A stretch of 64,000 bases of DNA, taken from Linanthus parryae. Lineage: Eukaryota > Streptophyta > Magnoliopsida > Ericales > Polemoniaceae. The DNA lies in the NCBI GenBank assembly GCA_023055425.1, contig JALGPY010000005.1, positions 7,589,501-7,653,500 on the forward strand. The letters run 5' to 3'. Below the pieces are notes generated by a model, which worked only from the letters and a program-made list of their open reading frames with translations, was not told the origin of the DNA and did no database searches. Shown here piece after piece: positions 60,330-64,000 of the stretch (position 1 is the stretch's first letter; each line of letters starts with the position of its first letter). The translations under genes were made by a program, and so were the position numbers.

Positions 60330-63300
60330 ATGAATCTCATCAGTTGGAATTGCAGAGGTTTGGGACAGGACTCTGCAATTCGAGAAGTTTTTTCCCTGTC
60401 CCGTACGTTTAAACCTGCCCTCCTCTTTCTCTCTGAAACCAAACAAAATCACTGTTTCATTCAAAGAAAATTCCGAAAACTTGGTTTTGACAAGCATTGT
60501 TTCGTTGATCCTTTAGGATCTAGTGGGGGTCTTTGGTGTGCGTGGCATTCTTCTCTTCTCTGTGCCTCTCTTAAATGGTCTTCGGAGAATCTCATTCTCC
60601 TTGAAATAATAAATCCTAACCCAGCCTTTCCCTCTTGGTTCTTAGGTTTAGTTTATGGACATCCGTCTTTTGATCAAAGACTGCATGTTTGGTCCCTTTT
60701 TGATTCTATTCTACCTGTTAATGCTCCCTTAGTGTTAATAGGAGACTTCAATCAGGTCCTCTTCTCTCATGATAAAACGGGACCTTGTGCTTCTAATATT
60801 AGAGGCTCTGATTCTCTCCTCCATTTCTTAAACAAATGGGCTCTTTTTGAGGTTAAAAATATTGGCCCTTGGTTCACTTGGACAAACAATAGGTCTAGCA
60901 GCTCTCCTACGTTTGAAAGGCTTGATAGAGCTTGGTGCAATGTGCATCTTATCAGCTCTTTCCCCGACATTACTATTCAGAACCTTGGGATAGGATCTTC
61001 TGATCATTCTCCCATGGTTCTGAGACTTTCACAAACCTCCACCGTTGCTTTCCCGCCTAGGCGTTTTGAGATTTGGTGGTTAAACACACCTGATTCTAAG
61101 GAGCTCCTAAAGTACATTTGGAGCCTCCCCATTCCAGGCTCACCTTGTTTTAGAGTGGCCAAGCTCCTAGCTATCACTCTAAAAGCTTTTAGATCATGGG
61201 CCTCTGCCAGACCCTCCCTGCAGAACCAGATAAAAAATGTTAAAACTCAAATTGCTACCCAACAATCTCTTCTTCCTGATCCTCAAGCAATTTCCTCTTT
61301 TACTCAACTTCATCATCAACTTCAAGATCTGCTTAATCAAGAAGAAATCTATTGGGCTCATAGAGCTAGATTGAAATGGCTAAAAGAGGGAAATAAGAAT
61401 ACAAAATTTTTCCATGCTTGCACCAAAATTAATAAATCTTTTAATGGAATATGGAATTTACAACTCCCTGATGGCTCTTTTGTTACTGATCAAAATGACA
61501 TTATGAATTTATTCCTTGATCACTACCAATCAATTTATGCTGAGCCCTCTCCTAGCCTAGTTGATCTTTCAAACCAAAATGACAATCTGTTCTCTTTCTC
61601 TCTTCTTTTCAATGTTACAAAGTTTTTAACTCCTGATCAACAATCGTTTCTCTCAAAATCTTTCACTGCATCTGAAGTCACTCAAGCAGTCTTTGAGATG
61701 GCTCCCCTAAAGGCCCCTGGCCCTGATGGTTTTCAGCCAGCTTTCTTTCAAAAAAATTGGAGCCTTTGCTCCACCATCATCATATCAGTTGTGCTCTCTT
61801 TTCTCAACTCAGGTCACCTACTCAAAGAAATAAATAAAACTCATATTGTTCTCATACCCAAGTGTCACAACCCCTTAAAAGTTGGTGACTATAGGCCTAT
61901 CAGTTTATGCAATGTCTTTTACAGAATAATAGCCAAAGTTTTGGCTAATAGACTTAAACATGTCCTTCCCTCCATCATTTCTGTCAATCAGAATGGTTTC
62001 ATCCCCCAGAGGTTAATCCAGGATAACATCTTCATAGGTCAGGATCTGGTCCATTCCATACATAAAGCTAAAAACAATACTCATCCTAAATTAGGTGCTT
62101 TAAAATTGGACATCTCGAAAGCTTTTGATCGCATTAGATGGGACTTCCTTGAACATGTAATGGTCCAGATGCATTTCCCATCCCATTTTATTAATCTCAT
62201 TATGCAATGCATCACCACTGTCTCTTATTCTATTATACTCAATAGATCTCAGTCCAAGTTCTTCAAGCCAAATAGAGGGCTGAGACAAGGGGATCCGCTC
62301 TCCCCCTTTCTTTTTGCACTCTGTGCAGAAGTCCTCTCAAGCTCTCTTACTGCTGCTGAAGAAGAGGGACTCCTTCATGGCATCCCATACTCAAATCATC
62401 TGTCTATCTCGCACCTACAGTTTGCAGATGACACACTTCTCTTCTTCAAAATTTCCCCCCAAACCAGTACCAATATTAAGCTCATTCTTGATCTCTATGC
62501 CACTCAATCTGGTCAATCTATCAATCTTGACAAATCCTCTCTAGTCTTCAGTCCCAATTGCTCCACTGAAGATAAAAATCTCTTCCTCACCTGCCTAGGA
62601 TTGGCTCCAAGTGACTGTATAGGAAAGTATCTTGGCATCTCTTTAGACTCTAAAGGCTCAAATAAAACTATTATCAAGAATACCATCGAAAAAGTCAGAA
62701 CTAAATGTGCTTCTTGGCAAGGTCTTCTTCTTAACCCCTTAGGAAGAGCCACTCTAATTAAGTCTGTGCTTAATAGTTATTTTGTCTACCCCATGTCTAT
62801 ATGCCTCTTCCCAAAGAAAGACTGTAATACTATTAAATCTATATTCTCCCAATTCTATTGGTCTGGGGATTGCAATAAAAGGAGTATTCATTGGCTCTCT
62901 TGGGACTTTCTCTGCAATAAGCCCAAGAATGGAGGTTTGGGTTTCAAAAACTTGCAGTGTTTTAATTCTGCTCTTTTAGCTAAAAACAGCTGGAGAATTC
63001 TTAAAGACCAAAACTCCCTTTTCACAAAATATTTTTCTACAAAATACTGCAAAAGAAAAACTTTCTTGAGCCTCAATCCTGCTTCTACTTCCTCTATTGC
63101 TTGGAAAAACATCTGTAAAGGCAGAGGTACTTTGAAATTGGGGCTGCAATGGAAAATTGCTTCAGGCCAGGCCATTGATCTGGGTGATGATGGATGGATT
63201 AAAGAAGTTCCTGGTGCCTCTATTAAGGACTCCTTACTGCACACACATCACCATTGCACTCACCATAAGGTCAGCCATCTGATAGATCAGCAGCAAAAAG

Positions 63301-63971
63301 TGTGGAAGATTGAGCTAATTACTGAGCTATTTCCAGCATGGTTGAGAGATAGAATTCTTAGCACTTCTATTGAAATACATGAAAGCACAGATACCCCCTA
63401 CTGGGGAGCCTCCTCCAATGGAAAATTTTCTGTTAAATCTGCCAATTCCCTTCTTAATTACAATAACTCATCTCCTTTATCAACTGCTACCACCATCCAT
63501 TTTAATCCCATGATTTTTGGGTACAACTGGAGTAGACTTTGGTCTTCAGGTCTTCCTGCTAATATCACTCACCTCTTCTGGAGAATTTGCACTAAATCTC
63601 TCCCTTGTCTGTCCAATGTTAACTCTAGAGTCTCTATTCCAAACCCCTACTGTCCTCACTGTCCTAGTCATAGTGAAACTGCTGATCATATTTTCATCCA
63701 CTGTCCTAAGGCTCAGGAGCTTTGGGGTAGAGCCCCCCTTCAACCTCATCAAAGACCAAATCACTCTAATTCAGATATTAGTAAATGGATTTTGAAATGG
63801 ATAATCAAGAAGAAGAAACTCCAAAATCAGAATAACTGGCATTGGATCCCAGCTATTTTCTGGATCCTTTGGATTACCAGAAATAAGCTATTATTTGATA
63901 AGCAAGTATCAACTCCTTGTTCTTTATTTCTACAGACAGAGGCTCTTGCAAACTCCCTTTTGTTATGTTAA
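60330..63971 (+). CDS. LINE ORF2 polyprotein: endonuclease and reverse transcriptase
   Basis: Intact 1213-residue frame. Its ATG (60330-60332) overlaps the ORF1 stop in ATGA, so it may be translated by re-initiation. Endonuclease: ISWNCRGLG at the N-terminus, LFLSETKQ near 30 (catalytic Glu), LIGDFNQ near 137 and GSSDHSP near 222. Reverse transcriptase: DYRPISLCNVFYRIIAKVLA near 525, LKLDISKAFDRIRW near 590, GLRQGDPLSPF near 650 and the catalytic LQFADDTLLFF near 696. The C-terminal zf-RVT zinc finger has CPHCPSHSETADHIFIHCP near 1107. The RNase H-like tail present in some plant LINEs is absent. The protein would nick DNA and copy LINE RNA in place. No inactivating change was seen in the motifs. 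Confidence 0.9.
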   Translation: MNLISWNCRGLGQDSAIREVFSLSRTFKPALLFLSETKQNHCFIQRKFRKLGFDKHCFVDPLGSSGGLWCAWHSSLLCASLKWSSENLILLEIINPNPAFPSWFLGLVYGHPSFDQRLHVWSLFDSILPVNAPLVLIGDFNQVLFSHDKTGPCASNIRGSDSLLHFLNKWALFEVKNIGPWFTWTNNRSSSSPTFERLDRAWCNVHLISSFPDITIQNLGIGSSDHSPMVLRLSQTSTVAFPPRRFEIWWLNTPDSKELLKYIWSLPIPGSPCFRVAKLLAITLKAFRSWASARPSLQNQIKNVKTQIATQQSLLPDPQAISSFTQLHHQLQDLLNQEEIYWAHRARLKWLKEGNKNTKFFHACTKINKSFNGIWNLQLPDGSFVTDQNDIMNLFLDHYQSIYAEPSPSLVDLSNQNDNLFSFSLLFNVTKFLTPDQQSFLSKSFTASEVTQAVFEMAPLKAPGPDGFQPAFFQKNWSLCSTIIISVVLSFLNSGHLLKEINKTHIVLIPKCHNPLKVGDYRPISLCNVFYRIIAKVLANRLKHVLPSIISVNQNGFIPQRLIQDNIFIGQDLVHSIHKAKNNTHPKLGALKLDISKAFDRIRWDFLEHVMVQMHFPSHFINLIMQCITTVSYSIILNRSQSKFFKPNRGLRQGDPLSPFLFALCAEVLSSSLTAAEEEGLLHGIPYSNHLSISHLQFADDTLLFFKISPQTSTNIKLILDLYATQSGQSINLDKSSLVFSPNCSTEDKNLFLTCLGLAPSDCIGKYLGISLDSKGSNKTIIKNTIEKVRTKCASWQGLLLNPLGRATLIKSVLNSYFVYPMSICLFPKKDCNTIKSIFSQFYWSGDCNKRSIHWLSWDFLCNKPKNGGLGFKNLQCFNSALLAKNSWRILKDQNSLFTKYFSTKYCKRKTFLSLNPASTSSIAWKNICKGRGTLKLGLQWKIASGQAIDLGDDGWIKEVPGASIKDSLLHTHHHCTHHKVSHLIDQQQKVWKIELITELFPAWLRDRILSTSIEIHESTDTPYWGASSNGKFSVKSANSLLNYNNSSPLSTATTIHFNPMIFGYNWSRLWSSGLPANITHLFWRICTKSLPCLSNVNSRVSIPNPYCPHCPSHSETADHIFIHCPKAQELWGRAPLQPHQRPNHSNSDISKWILKWIIKKKKLQNQNNWHWIPAIFWILWITRNKLLFDKQVSTPCSLFLQTEALANSLLLC

Positions 63972-64000
63972 TCTTCCTGGTGATTTACTTTGTAAGTTCT

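Larger units (their letters stand above)
51131..60333 (+). pseudogene. LINE ORF1 (DUF4283 / zinc-knuckle protein), split by an LTR element
   Basis: Part 1 is 51131-52296 and part 2 is 59400-60333. Excising 52297-59394 and one GTTAT leaves 2100 bases in a single open frame (699 residues), so ORF1 was intact when the insertion occurred. Part 1 has a DUF4283-like domain (about residues 35-180) and a CCHC knuckle CYRCGCVGHDNRHC near residue 216, then a Pro/Ser-rich region. Part 2 is Lys-rich (KKTRGRRGDTKKEK; KKESKKGLGK), fitting an RNA-binding chaperone. Its TGA (60331-60333) overlaps the ORF2 ATG. ORF1 proteins coat LINE RNA. As it stands, only truncated products are possible. Confidence 0.85.
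50560..64000 (+). mobile_element. L1-type LINE retrotransposon, interrupted, running off the window
   Basis: The 5' part begins with a pyrimidine-rich leader (left border about 50560 is a guess), then ORF1 (51131) and ORF2 (60330-63971). A 7.1-kb LTR element sits inside ORF1. The 3' UTR and tail lie beyond 64000, so no target duplication can be tested. Without the insertion the element would have a roughly 0.6-kb leader and about 5.7 kb of coding sequence, typical for plant L1 elements. ORF2 is intact, suggesting the LINE was active not long ago. Confidence 0.85.

Overview
This window is plant nuclear DNA, most likely from a eudicot. The evidence is split genes with GT-AG introns, relics of plant enzymes (an ACC-oxidase-like dioxygenase, a leucine-rich-repeat extensin, a chloroplast SulA/GC1-type epimerase), a plant-style cluster of C/D box snoRNAs behind a TATA plus telo-box promoter, and dense plant transposons (L1 LINEs, Ty3/gypsy, Ty1/copia, hAT, Mutator-like MITEs). 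I cannot name the species. Much of the window is mobile DNA or its debris.

Layout. (1) 1-24.7 kb: a local family of kelch/galactose-oxidase-like genes, all on the minus strand. It has a fragment at the left edge (copy A), an intact copy B (3526-4818), a broken copy C (7785-10096, split by a hAT element and also carrying a stop) and an intact copy D (21730-23022). Flanking DNA, including relics of a hAT transposase and a LINE, is duplicated with the copies. Between them lie pseudogenes of an ACC-oxidase homologue, an LRR-extensin and a GC1/SulA epimerase. A young gag-protease gypsy element (14113-19197) carries a copia polymerase fragment in antisense. (2) 25.9-33.2 kb: about two and a half copies of a 2.5-2.9 kb cassette of short LTR-like repeats and coding-like stretches that I cannot identify. 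(3) 33.8-37.9 kb: an (ATT)n tract, two tandem tRNA-like units, and a complete but inactivated hAT element with a perfect 8-bp target duplication. (4) 38.2-46.3 kb: one intact eight-exon class 3 lipase gene on the minus strand, whose first intron holds a ~1.8-1.9 kb tandem duplication. (5) 46.7-50.5 kb: a foldback element, a LINE scrap, and a cluster of four C/D snoRNAs. Three of the four have a guide matching the 18S rRNA segment CTAGAGCTAATAC. (6) About 50.5 kb to the end: a large L1-type LINE with an intact 1213-aa ORF2. Its ORF1 is split by an LTR retrotransposon (52297-59394) whose two outer ends are both LTR 3' ends in inverted orientation, flanked by an exact 5-bp duplication.

Host functions that look intact are the lipase gene, kelch copies B and D, and the snoRNA cluster. 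The mobile elements give a relative history. The hAT insertion post-dates kelch copy C. The gypsy insertion is recent because its LTRs are near identical. The palindromic LTR element landed in an in-frame LINE ORF1. The snoRNA cluster with its conserved second guide of unknown target, and the palindromic LTR insertion, are the observations I would follow first.
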